From Deltaproteobacteria bacterium (GTDB lineage Bacteria; Myxococcota_A; Polyangia; JACPQR01), in assembly GCA_016190375.1 (NCBI GenBank), contig JACPQR010000085.1:1-45383 (forward strand): a stretch of 45,383 bases of DNA. Reading direction: 5' to 3'. Shown here piece after piece: positions 32,513 through 40,946 of this stretch. Positions within the stretch are counted from its first letter, which is position 1, and the number at the start of each line of letters is the position of its first letter. The position numbers were made by a program, and so were the translations under genes. Below the pieces are notes generated by a model. That model searched no databases. It had not been told where the DNA came from and saw nothing but the letters and a program-made list of their open reading frames with translations.

Positions 32513-32518
32513 TATCAT
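32513..32518 (+). promoter_or_regulatory. -10-like TATCAT for the small lipoprotein
   Basis: TATCAT ends 6 nt before ATG 32525, matching the start geometry of other genes in the window. Confidence 0.45.
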
Positions 32519-32524
32519 GGCGGC

Positions 32525-32662
32525 ATGCCGAGAAACGCCGGTATTGCGCTCTTGCTCGCCGCCGCCGCCTCGTTCGCGGGCTGCGGGCGCGACGCGACCC
32601 GCGCGCCCGCGGGCGAGCGCCGTGCCCTCGCGGGACATCACCTCCCCCGTGCGCCGTCCTGA
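32525..32662 (+). CDS. 45-residue lipoprotein or lipoprotein remnant
   Basis: A 45-residue frame with a complete lipoprotein signal (MPRNAGIALLLAAAASFAGCG; lipobox FAGC, Cys20) and only 25 residues after it. TATCAT sits 6 nt before the ATG. Either it is a tiny lipoprotein or the 5' end of a longer gene now cut short. The following 250 bases show no continuation in any frame. Confidence 0.45.
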   Translation: MPRNAGIALLLAAAASFAGCGRDATRAPAGERRALAGHHLPRAPS

Positions 32663-32912
32663 CCGGAGCAAGGCGGCGCCTGCGAGCCGGCCCACGTGGT
32701 GCGGGTCTTTCTTCTCCGGTCATGCTCCACTTCTCGTCGCTCCTCCGTAGCGGCTCACAGTGGCACCGGGTCGCGGTCTTGGTCACGGTGGCCCGTTGCG
32801 GATGAGCGCCGTCCTCTTTCGATGAGGGCCGCCGCAGGAATCCAACGTCACCCTGCGTGTCGGCCCAGACAGCCGGGAGGCGGTGGGGGTGGGTTGAGAT
32901 CGCCCAGCCCCG

Positions 32913-34526
32913 CTACGGCAGGCCCACTACCCTGCAGCCGCACCCTCCTGATGCATCCGGGGCCTCGTCCGAGTCCGAGTCCGAGTCCGAGTCCGAGTCC
33001 GAGTCCGAGTCCGAGTCCGTATCCGCATCCGAGTCGACGTCCGCATCCGAGTCGACGTCCGCATCCGCATCGGCGTCCGCATCGGCGTCCGCATCTGCAT
33101 CCGCATCGGAGTCCGAGTCGGCGTCCGTATCGGCGTCGGCGTCCGCGTCGGCGTCCGCGTCGGCGTCCGCGGCGGCGTCGCCGTCCCCGGCCATGCAGGC
33201 GGCGTCGGGCTTCTGGAGCGTCACGACCTCGATCGGATCGTCCTCGAGCTCCGCGTCGCCGAGCTGCAGGAACGGGGCGTCGACGTCGCGGACGGTCATC
33301 GTGAGGTCGCCGCCTTCCACGTCGACGACGACGTAGTTGCGGTCGCCGTTGACGTTCGCGGACCCCTCCTCCCAGCCCTGGATGACGAAGTTCGTGAACG
33401 AGCCCGCGCCGCCGGTCACGACGTAGACCGTGCCGTCGGCGATGCCTCCGGGATGGCCATCGACGTCGCCGAGGGGCGTCACCACTCGATCCCGGTCGCC
33501 GTAGCCTCCGCGGCTCGGATGGAACCGCTCGTAGTTGTGGTCGTGTCCCGTCCAGACGACGTCGACGCCGAAGTCGTCGAGGAAGGGAACGAGGAGGTCG
33601 GCGCGGGTCGCGTCCTCTTCGTTCGACCCGTGCAGGCCGCTCGACCAGACGGGGCGGTGGAAGAAGACCATGAACCAATCGATCCCGCCCGCGTCGCGCG
33701 CCGCTTCGAAGTCGGTCTGGAGCCACGCGATCTGCGAGTCCATGTCCGCCGTCTCGGTGGACAGCGCGGCGACGTGGGCGTTGCCGACCGAGAACGAGTA
33801 GAAGTCCTCGACGCCGTCGCCGTCAGGGTCGATCTCCTCTGGTTGCACGGCGCCCGCGTTCACCTTCGGGAGGGCGAAGAGGCGATTGAAGTAGCCCATG
33901 TCGCCGTCCTGCGGGCCGCCCGTGTCGTGGTTCCCGAGCGACGGCAAGTGGACGACCGCCAGGTTGAAGGGCTCGGAGAAGTCGAGGAACTCCTCCCACT
34001 GCTCGAGCTCGTCGCCCTCGTGGACCATGTCGCCAGTGTTGAGCATGAAGAGCGGCTCGTCGGCGACCATGAAGCCGGAGATGTCGTCCCAGTAACGCGA
34101 CACGTAGCCCTCGTCGAAGATCGGGATCTCTCCTCCGCGCCCGTCGCCGCCGACGACGAAGCGGAAGGGCCGGCAGGTCCCGGTCTGGGGCCCCGTCCGG
34201 AAGGTGAGATCGCCCGACCACGCCCCCTCGCCCCCCACGCGGTAGTGGTAGGTCGTCTCCGGATCGAGGCCCGCGATCGTGGCCTCGTGGACGGTGCCCA
34301 GATCGCCGCCGATGTCCTCCCCGCGCACGCCGACGACCTGGTTGCCATAGACGTCGGTCGGGCCCCATTCGACGACGCTGTCGGGGTCGCCGTCGGTGTT
34401 CCAGGCGATCGTCATCGTCCGCCCGGTGTCGCCCGTCCACGAAAGGCGGACCCAGCGCGGCTCGGCCCGGACCGCCCGACCGAAACAGAGCAGACAGAGA
34501 GCGCACAGGACCTGGCGAGGGCTCAT
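32913..34526 (-). CDS. purple-acid-phosphatase-like metallophosphoesterase with acidic linker and truncated MYXO-CTERM
   Basis: A 537-residue secreted protein with a signal peptide (residues 1-21). An N-terminal fibronectin-III-like domain (about 22-110, [15 protein letters not shown]...TTYHYRV) is typical of purple acid phosphatases. The calcineurin-like core has [34 protein letters not shown] and [10 protein letters not shown], giving nearly all metal ligands. A DGDGVED loop lies between them. Residues about 460-525 are a run of Asp alternating with Ala, Ser or Thr. The end is [12 protein letters not shown], like the GCGCR box of MYXO-CTERM sorting signals, but the membrane helix and Arg cluster that should follow are missing. 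The start ATG 34526 is preceded by TAAGTG. Confidence 0.85.
   Translation of the reverse strand: MSPRQVLCALCLLCFGRAVRAEPRWVRLSWTGDTGRTMTIAWNTDGDPDSVVEWGPTDVYGNQVVGVRGEDIGGDLGTVHEATIAGLDPETTYHYRVGGEGAWSGDLTFRTGPQTGTCRPFRFVVGGDGRGGEIPIFDEGYVSRYWDDISGFMVADEPLFMLNTGDMVHEGDELEQWEEFLDFSEPFNLAVVHLPSLGNHDTGGPQDGDMGYFNRLFALPKVNAGAVQPEEIDPDGDGVEDFYSFSVGNAHVAALSTETADMDSQIAWLQTDFEAARDAGGIDWFMVFFHRPVWSSGLHGSNEEDATRADLLVPFLDDFGVDVVWTGHDHNYERFHPSRGGYGDRDRVVTPLGDVDGHPGGIADGTVYVVTGGAGSFTNFVIQGWEEGSANVNGDRNYVVVDVEGGDLTMTVRDVDAPFLQLGDAELEDDPIEVVTLQKPDAACMAGDGDAAADADADADADADADTDADSDSDADADADADADADADADVDSDADVDSDADTDSDSDSDSDSDSDSDSDEAPDASGGCGCRVVGLP
32967..33180. repeat. hexanucleotide-like repeat encoding the acidic linker
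   Basis: A near-perfect run of gtccga-type hexamers on the plus strand (gtccgag, gcatccg and gcgtccg variants) encodes Asp-Ala/Ser/Thr/Val dipeptides on the minus strand. It is prone to slippage. Similar codons recur in the lipoprotein at 38169. Confidence 0.85.
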
Positions 34527-34582
34527 GGCCCGTCCACTTACCACGAATCCACCACCCTCGGTCGGCCGGGTCGGCCGGGCCG

Positions 34583-36091
34583 CTACTGGCTCTTGCGGTA
34601 GGGGTTGCCCATCAAATCCTCCGGCGTGGTCGCGGTCTGCCGCTCCTGCGGAGCAACCTCGGTCGGTTCGCGAGCAGGATCTCGCGGGCGCCCGCGCGCG
34701 GACAGCCGCACCTCGCGCGACAGGTCGGACGCGGGAGTGAGCAAGAGCTCCTGGCTCGCGTAGCCCGCGGCCTCGACGCGGATCGGGATCGGGATCTCGG
34801 ACCGGGGCGCCTCGATCACGACGTGCCCGGTTCCCTGGAGCTCCTCGCCCAGGAAGACGCGAGCGTCGCCAGGGCTCGTCGCGATCTCGATCCTCACCCG
34901 ACGCACGGCCGGCGTCGAAGGAACCTCGACGACCCTCTCCTCCACGACGCGCTTCTCGACGACCCTCTCGACGACGCGAGGCGACTGCGGGCGGGTGGGC
35001 GAGAACGGCAGGAGGGCCGACACCACGTAGCCGGCGATGCCGAGGACGAGCAGGAAGCCCAGCACCCTGAGCGCTCCGCTCCGGCTCCGCGCGGGCGCCG
35101 GGACGGTGCGCCGGCCGGACCCTGTGCCGGAGGATCTGGCCCCGGAGTCGCTCCCGGCCACGGGCCCCTGGGTGAGCGGCCACGCGCGCTCCGCGCCCTC
35201 GTAGCCCTCGGGAGTCGGCAGGGCGGCCAGTAGCTCGGCCGCGGACGAAGGTCGCGCATCGCGATCCTTCTCGAGCGCATGCAGGATCACCCGCTCCACT
35301 TCCTCCGGGAGGTCGGGACGGAGCATGCGCGGCGGCTCGGGCAGCACGTTGACGTGCTTGTGGACGATCTCGAGCGAGGTGCGCCCCAGGAAGGGGACTC
35401 GCCCCGTGACCATCTCGTACAGGATCACCCCCAGCGAGTACACGTCCACGCGCCGGTCGAGGTCCGGCTCGCCCTTGGCCTGCTCCGGCGCCATGTAGCG
35501 CGGGGTCCCGAGCAAGACGCCCGTCCCGGTCAGGTGCGGATCCTGGCCGGCCTCGTGGATCTTGGAGATGCCGAAGTCGAGGAGCTTGACGAAGTCCTTG
35601 CCGTCCCGGTCGACCAGGAAGACGTTCTCCGACTTCAGGTCGCGATGGATGATGCCCTTCGCGTGCGCCGCCTCGAGGGCTCTGGCGAGCTGTCTCGCGA
35701 TGCCGAGCGCCCGCCCGACCGGCAAGGGCCCCGTCTTCGCCAGAAGGTGCGCCAGGTCCTGGCCGTCGAGCAGCTCCATCACGATGTAGGGCTCGCCGGC
35801 GGGTGTCGCCCCGAAGTCGGTGACGTCCACGATGTGGTCGTTGCCGATCGACGCGGCCGACTGCGCCTCGCGCTGGAAGCGCACGAGCGCGTGCTCGTCG
35901 CGGCCGTGCTCGGTCTTGAGCACCTTCACCGCGACCGCCTTGCCGAGGAGGACGTGCCTCGCCTCGTAGACGATGCCCATCCCGCCGCGGCCGAGACGGC
36001 GCGTGACCTCGTAGCGGTCGCCGATCGTCAGCCCGACGAGCGAGTCGCGCGGCTCGTCACAGACGTCCAGAGCCTTCCCCGCCTCGGGCAT
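34583..36091 (-). CDS. Ser/Thr protein kinase with membrane helix and PEGA domain
   Basis: A 502-residue eukaryotic-like kinase. The kinase domain (about residues 17-280) is complete: [11 protein letters not shown] (Gly loop), VAVKVLK (ATP Lys), HRDLKSENV (catalytic Asp), LLDFGISK (DFG), [10 protein letters not shown] (activation end) and [13 protein letters not shown] Ser/Gly/Pro linker leads to one membrane helix (about 348-368, [15 protein letters not shown]). The outer part has a PEGA-like domain (about 400-470, [25 protein letters not shown]). The ATG at 36091 is preferred because TATAGT (36100-36105, reading leftwards) ends 8 nt before it. A TTG at 36100 overlaps that hexamer. The next gene upstream also encodes a PEGA-type envelope protein. 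Confidence 0.93.
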   Translation of the reverse strand: MPEAGKALDVCDEPRDSLVGLTIGDRYEVTRRLGRGGMGIVYEARHVLLGKAVAVKVLKTEHGRDEHALVRFQREAQSAASIGNDHIVDVTDFGATPAGEPYIVMELLDGQDLAHLLAKTGPLPVGRALGIARQLARALEAAHAKGIIHRDLKSENVFLVDRDGKDFVKLLDFGISKIHEAGQDPHLTGTGVLLGTPRYMAPEQAKGEPDLDRRVDVYSLGVILYEMVTGRVPFLGRTSLEIVHKHVNVLPEPPRMLRPDLPEEVERVILHALEKDRDARPSSAAELLAALPTPEGYEGAERAWPLTQGPVAGSDSGARSSGTGSGRRTVPAPARSRSGALRVLGFLLVLGIAGYVVSALLPFSPTRPQSPRVVERVVEKRVVEERVVEVPSTPAVRRVRIEIATSPGDARVFLGEELQGTGHVVIEAPRSEIPIPIRVEAAGYASQELLLTPASDLSREVRLSARGRPRDPAREPTEVAPQERQTATTPEDLMGNPYRKSQ

Positions 36092-36099
36092 CGCGGGCA

Positions 36100-36105
36100 A
36101 CTATA
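36100..36105 (-). promoter_or_regulatory. -10-like TATAGT for the kinase gene
   Basis: TATAGT ends 8 nt before ATG 36091. It is the best -10 match in the window among the leaderless-type starts. Confidence 0.55.
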
Positions 36106-36132
36106 GCCCCAAACGCCCGACCTCGCCGCCCT

Positions 36133-37221
36133 TCACAATTGCAGCGTCACGTGACCCGAAGCGAGGATGAGCAAGAGCGGGTTGTCGCCGTCGATCCCGG
36201 CGTTGTCGCGAGCCTCGTCGTCGAACTGGAACTGCAGCCTGAGGGTCAGACCGACGGCGAGCTGCCTTCTCAGGAAGAAGTCGAGGCCCGCCACCGCCTC
36301 CGCGAGGAAGGCCGAGGTGTCGAGCTCGGGGCTGATGAAGTGGTCCTCCGGACCGCGCACCTGGGTCGCGCCGAACCCGCCTCCCAGCAAGAGGTCGAAG
36401 TCGGAGAAGCCGCGATCGTAGAGGAGCTCGAGCGCGATCTGCCCCGAGAAGCTCGAGGTCATCGCGAACCAGTGCAGGTTGAGGAGGAAGCCGGACCAGA
36501 TCGGGCCGCCGTCGGCGCCGATCACGAAGGCGGTGTCGTCGTACTTCGAGGCCCCGAGGGCGACGGAGAGCCGCCAGAGGAGGGTGCGATCGTCACGCCG
36601 GGCCCGGATCTCGCCGAGAACGCTCGCCGGGCTCGTGGGCTCCGGGCGACCCCGCGGCGGCCGGGCGACCCGTTCGGGGACGAGATCGAGCTGGAGCCGG
36701 TCGGGCGTCAGCGGTCGGAGCTCCACGGACCGCTCGGCCGGCAGGTACCCCGTCAGCGTGACGCGCACCACGTGGATGCCGGGCCGCAGCTTGACGATCG
36801 CCGGCGTCCGAAGGGCCTCCGCCTCGTCGCGGGCGTCCACGTGGATCCGCGCCCCCGCGGGCGCCGAGGCGACGACGAGATCGACCGGCATCGCCGAGAG
36901 CTCCGCGACCCGGCGCTCGACGAGCTCGCGCTCCGTGGCGGTAGGGTCGGAGAGGAAGCGCTCGTAGTGGCCGAGAGCGATCCGGAACTCCCCGAGCTTC
37001 TCGTAGCACCGCGCGAGGTTGTAGAGGTTTGCGGGGGCGTGCAGGACCGCGTTCGCGGCCTCGAACGCGTCGATGGCCTCCCGGTACGAGCCGGCGTTGT
37101 AGAGCCTCGTACCCTCCTCGAACAAGCGCGCGGCCTCGTCCTCGCGCGCGTCCCCGACCGCCAGGCCCGTCCAGGCAAACGCCAGGACCAGGCCCAGGGG
37201 AACGGCGCGGCGCGCGAGCAC
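36133..37221 (-). CDS. TPR-PEGA protein with C-terminal beta-barrel-like domain
   Basis: A 362-residue exported protein with a signal peptide (about residues 1-23). TPR-like repeats lie at about 28-95 (LFEEGTRLYNAGSYREAIDAFEAANAVL and LARCYEKLGEFRIALGHYERFL). A PEGA domain follows at about 112-180 (PVDLVVASAPAGARIHVDARDEA...GIHVVRVTLTGYLPAERSVEL). The last 150 residues have alternating hydrophobic strands and end in aromatic/Leu (HVTLQL), as in outer-membrane beta-barrels. TPR-PEGA exported proteins are common in Myxococcota. It sits directly upstream of the PEGA kinase gene and may share its pathway. TAGACT ends 6 nt before GTG 37221. Confidence 0.75.
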   Translation of the reverse strand: MLARRAVPLGLVLAFAWTGLAVGDAREDEAARLFEEGTRLYNAGSYREAIDAFEAANAVLHAPANLYNLARCYEKLGEFRIALGHYERFLSDPTATERELVERRVAELSAMPVDLVVASAPAGARIHVDARDEAEALRTPAIVKLRPGIHVVRVTLTGYLPAERSVELRPLTPDRLQLDLVPERVARPPRGRPEPTSPASVLGEIRARRDDRTLLWRLSVALGASKYDDTAFVIGADGGPIWSGFLLNLHWFAMTSSFSGQIALELLYDRGFSDFDLLLGGGFGATQVRGPEDHFISPELDTSAFLAEAVAGLDFFLRRQLAVGLTLRLQFQFDDEARDNAGIDGDNPLLLILASGHVTLQL

Positions 37222-37241
37222 GGAGCGAGTCTACCTTAGTA

Positions 37242-37889
37242 CTACCGCCGATCGAACGTGGCGCGAACGGTGGCGAGGGCGGCTCGGGCTTCCTCCGCGA
37301 AGAGGTCCGCTCCCACCCGGGCGGCCCGCTCCGGCACGAGCCTCGGCGCGAGCCCTCCCACCATCACCTTCGCGCCGGGCACGCCGGCGTGGATCCGGTC
37401 GACCAATCGGAAGGTGCCCTCGACGTTCTCGGCGAGCGTGACGGAGAGCAGCACGAGGTCGGGACGTTCGCCGAGCGAGTCGACGATCTCGGCCTCGGTC
37501 AGCCCCGCGCCCAGGCGCCGGACGCGCCACCCGTCCCGAACCAGGAGGGTCGAGACCATCTCGAGCCCGAGGTCGTGCCGCTCGCCCGGAACGGTCGCGG
37601 CCACGGCGAGTCTCCCCCGTGGAGCGCGCCAGGGCCCGCGCTGTCCCAGGCGCTTGACCGCCGACCGGACGAGCTCGACGGTCGCGACCTCCACCTCGGG
37701 CGGGCCGAGGCCCTCCGAGACCTCCACTCCCGCCCGGTAGATCGCGGGCTCCAGCAGCTCGACGAAGAGGTCCGACAGGGTCCGGGAGACGGACGCCACC
37801 TCGATCACGGAATGTGCCTTCTCCACCTCGAGCGCCGTCAGGTGCTCGTGGAGAGTCTGGGCGGCGCTGACCAGGTGGGTCCTAGGCAT
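37242..37889 (-). CDS. stand-alone cobalamin (B12)-binding sensor-like protein
   Basis: A 215-residue protein with a helical B12-binding-2 cap (about residues 5-85, LHEHLTALEVEKAHSVIEVA and LFVELLEPAIYRAGVEV) and a Rossmann-like B12 domain. The signature GERHDLGLEMVSTLLVRDGWRVRRLGAG (about 111-138) carries ExHxxG with the axial His. VMVGGLAP near residue 185 fits the GG-binding loop. These domains occur in methyltransferases and in light-sensing regulators such as CarH/LitR. Here no MerR helix-turn-helix precedes it. ATG 37889 follows a GCGGGGA sequence. The frame continues upstream to 39089, but that part is antisense to the lipoprotein at 38169. Confidence 0.8.
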   Translation of the reverse strand: MPRTHLVSAAQTLHEHLTALEVEKAHSVIEVASVSRTLSDLFVELLEPAIYRAGVEVSEGLGPPEVEVATVELVRSAVKRLGQRGPWRAPRGRLAVAATVPGERHDLGLEMVSTLLVRDGWRVRRLGAGLTEAEIVDSLGERPDLVLLSVTLAENVEGTFRLVDRIHAGVPGAKVMVGGLAPRLVPERAARVGADLFAEEARAALATVRATFDRR

Positions 37890-38168
37890 TCCCCGCACTG
37901 CGGTCTCGGCTACGGCCGGGACGACGCGGGAATTCAGAGCCGGCGCCCGGACCGGCTGGTACTTTTGGGGTTTTCGGGCGAGGATCGCGGACGGGTGCTC
38001 AGGGAATGGGTGCCCGGCCTCGAGCGTAGGAAGGGGGCCGGAGACAATCGAAGGTTGTCGCAGTGAGGACCGGAGGATGCCTCCCTCCCGGTCCGAAACC
38101 CGCATCCCCGGGACCGGCTCCCGGGCATGGCTGTTGCTGTCGCCCTCGCGACCGATCCGGAGGTTCCG

Positions 38169-39338
38169 ATGAGATTCCGCGTCCTGGCCGTCCTCACGTC
38201 CCTCCTGCTGGCTACCGCGATCGTCGGCTGCTCGCCGCGCGGAGGGAACCCGGGAGGTGGAGGTGGGGATGACGATGACGACGATGTCGGGGGTGATGCC
38301 GACGCCGATGGCGACTCGGACTCCGACGGCGACGCGGACGGGGACTCCGACTCGGACTCGGACGGAGACGCCGACAACGCGGGGCCCGAGCGCTGCGACG
38401 ACCAGCTCGACAACGACCGGGATGGCCTCGTCGACGAGGACTGCCCCTGCGAGCTGGGCACGAACCAGGCCTGCTACACCGGTCCGGCGGCGACCCGCGG
38501 GCTCGGGGTCTGCAGCGACGGCGAGCAGGCATGCGGGGGCCAGCCCGAGTTCCCGTCCTGGGGCTCCTGCGCCGGTGATGCCGTCCCCGGCGACGAGGTG
38601 TGCGAGGACGGCATCGACAACGACTGCGACGGCGGCATCGACGAGGGCTGCGGCGAGCCCGACTGCGAGGTCCCCGAGTTCACCGAGGAGCAGGACTGCA
38701 GCGACGGAGAGGACGAGGACTGCGACGGCCTTCCCGACTGCGAGGATCCGGACTGCTCCGACGAGTGCGGCGACGAGTGCGCGGCGCAGGAGAACGACTG
38801 CGAGGACGGGCTCGACGACGACTGCAACGGCCTGACCGACTGCGTCGATCCTGCGTGCAACTGCGGCGACGGCGAGGTCTGCGACGGCCGCGACAACAAC
38901 GGAGACGGCCGCATCGACGAGGGACGGGCGTGCGGCGACGCGGGGGACGGCAACGGCGCGTGCCCACCGGGCGCGTTCCGCATCTGCGACGTGTACTGCG
39001 GCGTCCACCAGCTCTGCGACGACGAGGGCATGTGGGGCCCGTGCATCGTCGACAACTCGTGCGAACAGGTCCCCGAGTGCGATCAGCACGAGGACTGCCC
39101 GCGCGGCGAGTACTGCGATTACGGCGCGTGCTCACCCGGCACGCTCGATCCGTTCGGCGGCGCCTGCGAGAACGATGGGGACTGTGACGGTGGCTTCGGC
39201 GGCTTCGGCGACTACACCTGCCAGGTCGACCAGGGCGTGTGCATCTCCGACTGCTACCACCACGACGACTGCGGCGCTGGCTTCGTCTGCGACCTCGGGA
39301 TGTGCGTCGACGACCCGTACGTGCCGGGCCAGTGCTGA
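38169..39338 (+). CDS. Cys-rich MopE-like lipoprotein with acidic linker
   Basis: A 389-residue lipoprotein (lipobox IVGC, Cys about 21). A Gly/Asp-rich run (about residues 32-72; DDDDDDVGGDADADGDSDSD) resembles the acidic linker of the phosphatase at 32913. From about 75 the protein is rich in Cys and in C-DxxDNDCDGxxDE(x)C units, the pattern of MopE-type metal-binding repeats (about 75-260). More Cys-rich short modules (HEDCPRGEYCDYGAC-type, about 300-385) follow. ATG 38169 has GGAGG 5 nt upstream. It is probably a surface-exposed protein. The metal is unknown (copper in methanotroph MopE). In-frame codons upstream to 38127 were rejected. Confidence 0.8.
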   Translation: MRFRVLAVLTSLLLATAIVGCSPRGGNPGGGGGDDDDDDVGGDADADGDSDSDGDADGDSDSDSDGDADNAGPERCDDQLDNDRDGLVDEDCPCELGTNQACYTGPAATRGLGVCSDGEQACGGQPEFPSWGSCAGDAVPGDEVCEDGIDNDCDGGIDEGCGEPDCEVPEFTEEQDCSDGEDEDCDGLPDCEDPDCSDECGDECAAQENDCEDGLDDDCNGLTDCVDPACNCGDGEVCDGRDNNGDGRIDEGRACGDAGDGNGACPPGAFRICDVYCGVHQLCDDEGMWGPCIVDNSCEQVPECDQHEDCPRGEYCDYGACSPGTLDPFGGACENDGDCDGGFGGFGDYTCQVDQGVCISDCYHHDDCGAGFVCDLGMCVDDPYVPGQC

Positions 39339-39339
39339 A

Positions 39340-39379
39340 GCGGCCTCTCGGCCGCAGCGGTTAGCCGTCAGCCGAGAGG
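39340..39379. terminator. hairpins between convergent genes
   Basis: GCGGCC-TCTC-GGCCGC (39340-39355) is a perfect 6-bp stem. CCTCTCGG (39344-39351) can also pair with CCGAGAGG (39372-39379). It lies just after the lipoprotein stop and overlaps the end of vapC. There is no U-tract. Confidence 0.45.
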
Positions 39380-39796
39380 GTTCCTCCACCGCAGCCCAGG
39401 GAATCGGCCGAAGTCTGCATCGTTCGAGTGGAGCTCAGCCTGATGCTCGATGGCGAGCGCCGCGAGGTGCGTATCGGTCGTCAGGCTGCCGGCGACCCCC
39501 GTCGCCTTGAAGAGGCCCTCCACGATCGTGAGGTGGCGGGGGCCCGGCTCGAGGACGCCGATCGAGCCCTGCTCGGTCCACGAGCGCACGTGGGCGAGAG
39601 CCTCCGAGGGCGCGAGCGGTTCGACGAGGACCGACCTGTGCGTGACCAGCCGGATGAAGCCGAAGACGACCGCCCACGGCAGCGCGACCGGCTGCTCCGA
39701 GTTCACCAGGTCCTCCCACCAGCTCCGCGCATCCTGGTGCAGCGGCGCGGCGCTGTTGTGGGCGTACACGAGCAGGTTGACGTCGGGGACGATCAT
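39368..39796 (-). CDS. vapC: VapC-type PIN-domain toxin (second module)
   Basis: A 142-residue PIN-domain toxin. MIVPDVNLLVYAHN starts with the conserved Asp (residue 5), followed by LPWAVVFGFIRLVTH, LTTDTHLAALAIEHQAELHSNDADFGRFPGLRWRNPL with the remaining acidic residues. This is the group often annotated as TA-system VapC with a Pro before the first Asp. It should be a Mg-dependent RNase neutralised by the overlapping VapB. The start ATG overlaps the vapB stop (ATGA, 39793-39796). Unlike the first VapC of the window, the catalytic Asp is intact. Confidence 0.92.
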   Translation of the reverse strand: MIVPDVNLLVYAHNSAAPLHQDARSWWEDLVNSEQPVALPWAVVFGFIRLVTHRSVLVEPLAPSEALAHVRSWTEQGSIGVLEPGPRHLTIVEGLFKATGVAGSLTTDTHLAALAIEHQAELHSNDADFGRFPGLRWRNPLG

Positions 39797-40050
39797 CGTG
39801 CGCCGAGGCGATCCTGGATCTCGAGCTCGTCCACGAGGGCGTTCAGCCGGAGGGGATCCACGCCGGGTCGGAAGGCGCTGCGGAACGGCTCCACCCGGAA
39901 CGGCGTGCGCCTGCGAGGAGCCCGTTCTTGCGCGGCCAGCCCCCTGCGGATTGCCTCGTTGATGACCTCCTTGAAGCTAGCCCCGCGCTTGCTGGCGATC
40001 CGGCGCAGCTTCGAGCTCAGGTCCTCGTCGATGTCGATCGTCGTTCGCAT
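39793..40050 (-). CDS. vapB: VapB-type ribbon-helix-helix antitoxin (second module)
   Basis: An 85-residue antitoxin. MRTTIDIDEDLSSKLRRIASKRGASFKEVINEAIRRGLA is a ribbon-helix-helix domain (residues 1-40). The rest (about 50-85) is the toxin-binding tail. It is encoded upstream of its toxin, overlapping by 4 bp, and should autoregulate through the ATGC/GCAT repeats around its start. Confidence 0.9.
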   Translation of the reverse strand: MRTTIDIDEDLSSKLRRIASKRGASFKEVINEAIRRGLAAQERAPRRRTPFRVEPFRSAFRPGVDPLRLNALVDELEIQDRLGAR

Positions 40051-40085
40051 GCTTGCATACTGATGCGCGAGAATGATGATGTCAA
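40051..40085 (-). promoter_or_regulatory. promoter and operator of the second vapBC
   Basis: Reading leftwards, consensus TTGACA (40080-40085), a 17-nt spacer, CAGTAT (40057-40062), then 6 nt to ATG 40050. GCAT-N4-ATGC and ATGC-AA-GCAT inverted repeats overlap the -10 and start, suiting antitoxin binding. Confidence 0.7.
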
Positions 40086-40108
40086 TGTGCGGTCCCGACG
40101 ACCGAGGG

Positions 40109-40930
40109 CTACCCCGCGACGTCGTAGTCCCGGAGCGCCTGCTCGAGCGTGACCTTCCGGTCGGTGGACTCGTTGCGCTCCCCGATGATGAGGGCGCAGG
40201 GCGTTCCGTACTCGCCCGCCGGGAAGCGCTTCGCGCGGACGCCCGGGATCACCACGGAGCGGGCGGGGACGCGGCCACGATGGATGATCTCGCGGGAGCC
40301 GCGGACGTCGATGATCGGGGTCGAGGCCGTGACGACGACGTTGGCGCCCAGGATCGCCTCGGACTCGATGATCGATCCCTCGACGATGATCGATCGGCTG
40401 CCGATGAAGCAGCCGTCCTCGACGATGACGGGCCTCGCCGACGGCGGCTCGAGCACGCCGCCGATCCCGACCCCGCCCGCGAGGTGGCAGTCGCGTCCGA
40501 TCTGGGCGCACGATCCGACGGTGGCCCAGGTATCGATCATCGTGCCCGATCCGACCCACGCTCCGATGTTCACGTAGCCGGGCATCAGGATCGCGCCGCG
40601 CTCGAGGAAGGCCCCGTGGCGCGCGGTCCCGGGCGGGACGACGCGGACCCCGGCCTCGGCGAAGCCGCGCTTGAGTGGGATCTTGTCGTGGTACTCCGCG
40701 TACCCGGCGTCGATCCTCTCGACCTTGCGGAGCGCGAAGTACAGGAGGATCGCTTGCTTCACCCATGGCTGGACGATCCAGACGCCGTCGCGCTTGACGG
40801 CGGCGCGGACGAGCCCCTTGTCGAGGAGCGCGATTGCCTCCTCGACGGCCGCCATCGTCTGGGCCTCGGCGAGCTTGCCGCGATCCTCGAACGCCTGGCC
40901 GATTCGCTTCTCGAGCTCGACTGTCTCCAT
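40109..40930 (-). CDS. dapD: tetrahydrodipicolinate N-succinyltransferase
   Basis: A 273-residue left-handed beta-helix enzyme that transfers succinyl from succinyl-CoA to tetrahydrodipicolinate in the lysine/diaminopimelate pathway, so it feeds peptidoglycan. Seen: LDKGLVRAA then WIVQPWVKQAILLYFAL (about residues 36-66), RVVPPGTARHGAFLERGAILMPGYVNIGAWVGSGTMIDTWATVGSCAQIG and HLAGGVGIGGVLEP, and PARSVVIPG...RKVTLEQALRDYDVAG at the end. Length matches DapD (274 in E. coli). It is the last gene of an apparent operon (16-bp gap after the TM protein). GGAGAG lies just upstream of ATG 40930. Confidence 0.95.
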   Translation of the reverse strand: METVELEKRIGQAFEDRGKLAEAQTMAAVEEAIALLDKGLVRAAVKRDGVWIVQPWVKQAILLYFALRKVERIDAGYAEYHDKIPLKRGFAEAGVRVVPPGTARHGAFLERGAILMPGYVNIGAWVGSGTMIDTWATVGSCAQIGRDCHLAGGVGIGGVLEPPSARPVIVEDGCFIGSRSIIVEGSIIESEAILGANVVVTASTPIIDVRGSREIIHRGRVPARSVVIPGVRAKRFPAGEYGTPCALIIGERNESTDRKVTLEQALRDYDVAG

Positions 40931-40946
40931 GTTCTCTCCGCGGCTC

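Larger units (their letters stand above)
32268..32912. other. gap with little coding content
   Basis: Apart from the 45-codon lipoprotein frame at 32525-32662, no frame here has recognisable protein features on either strand. The region looks like decayed sequence between two operons. It shows no tRNA-like fold or repeat that I can see. Confidence 0.5.

Noticed and set aside
32967..33180. CRISPR-like short repeats
   Set aside because: The units are 6-bp codon-pair repeats without spacers inside a coding sequence; a low-complexity linker.
37890..39089. N-terminal extension of the B12-binding protein
   Set aside because: This part is antisense to the Cys-rich lipoprotein, and its Val/Ala/Asp run is a shadow of the acidic repeats.
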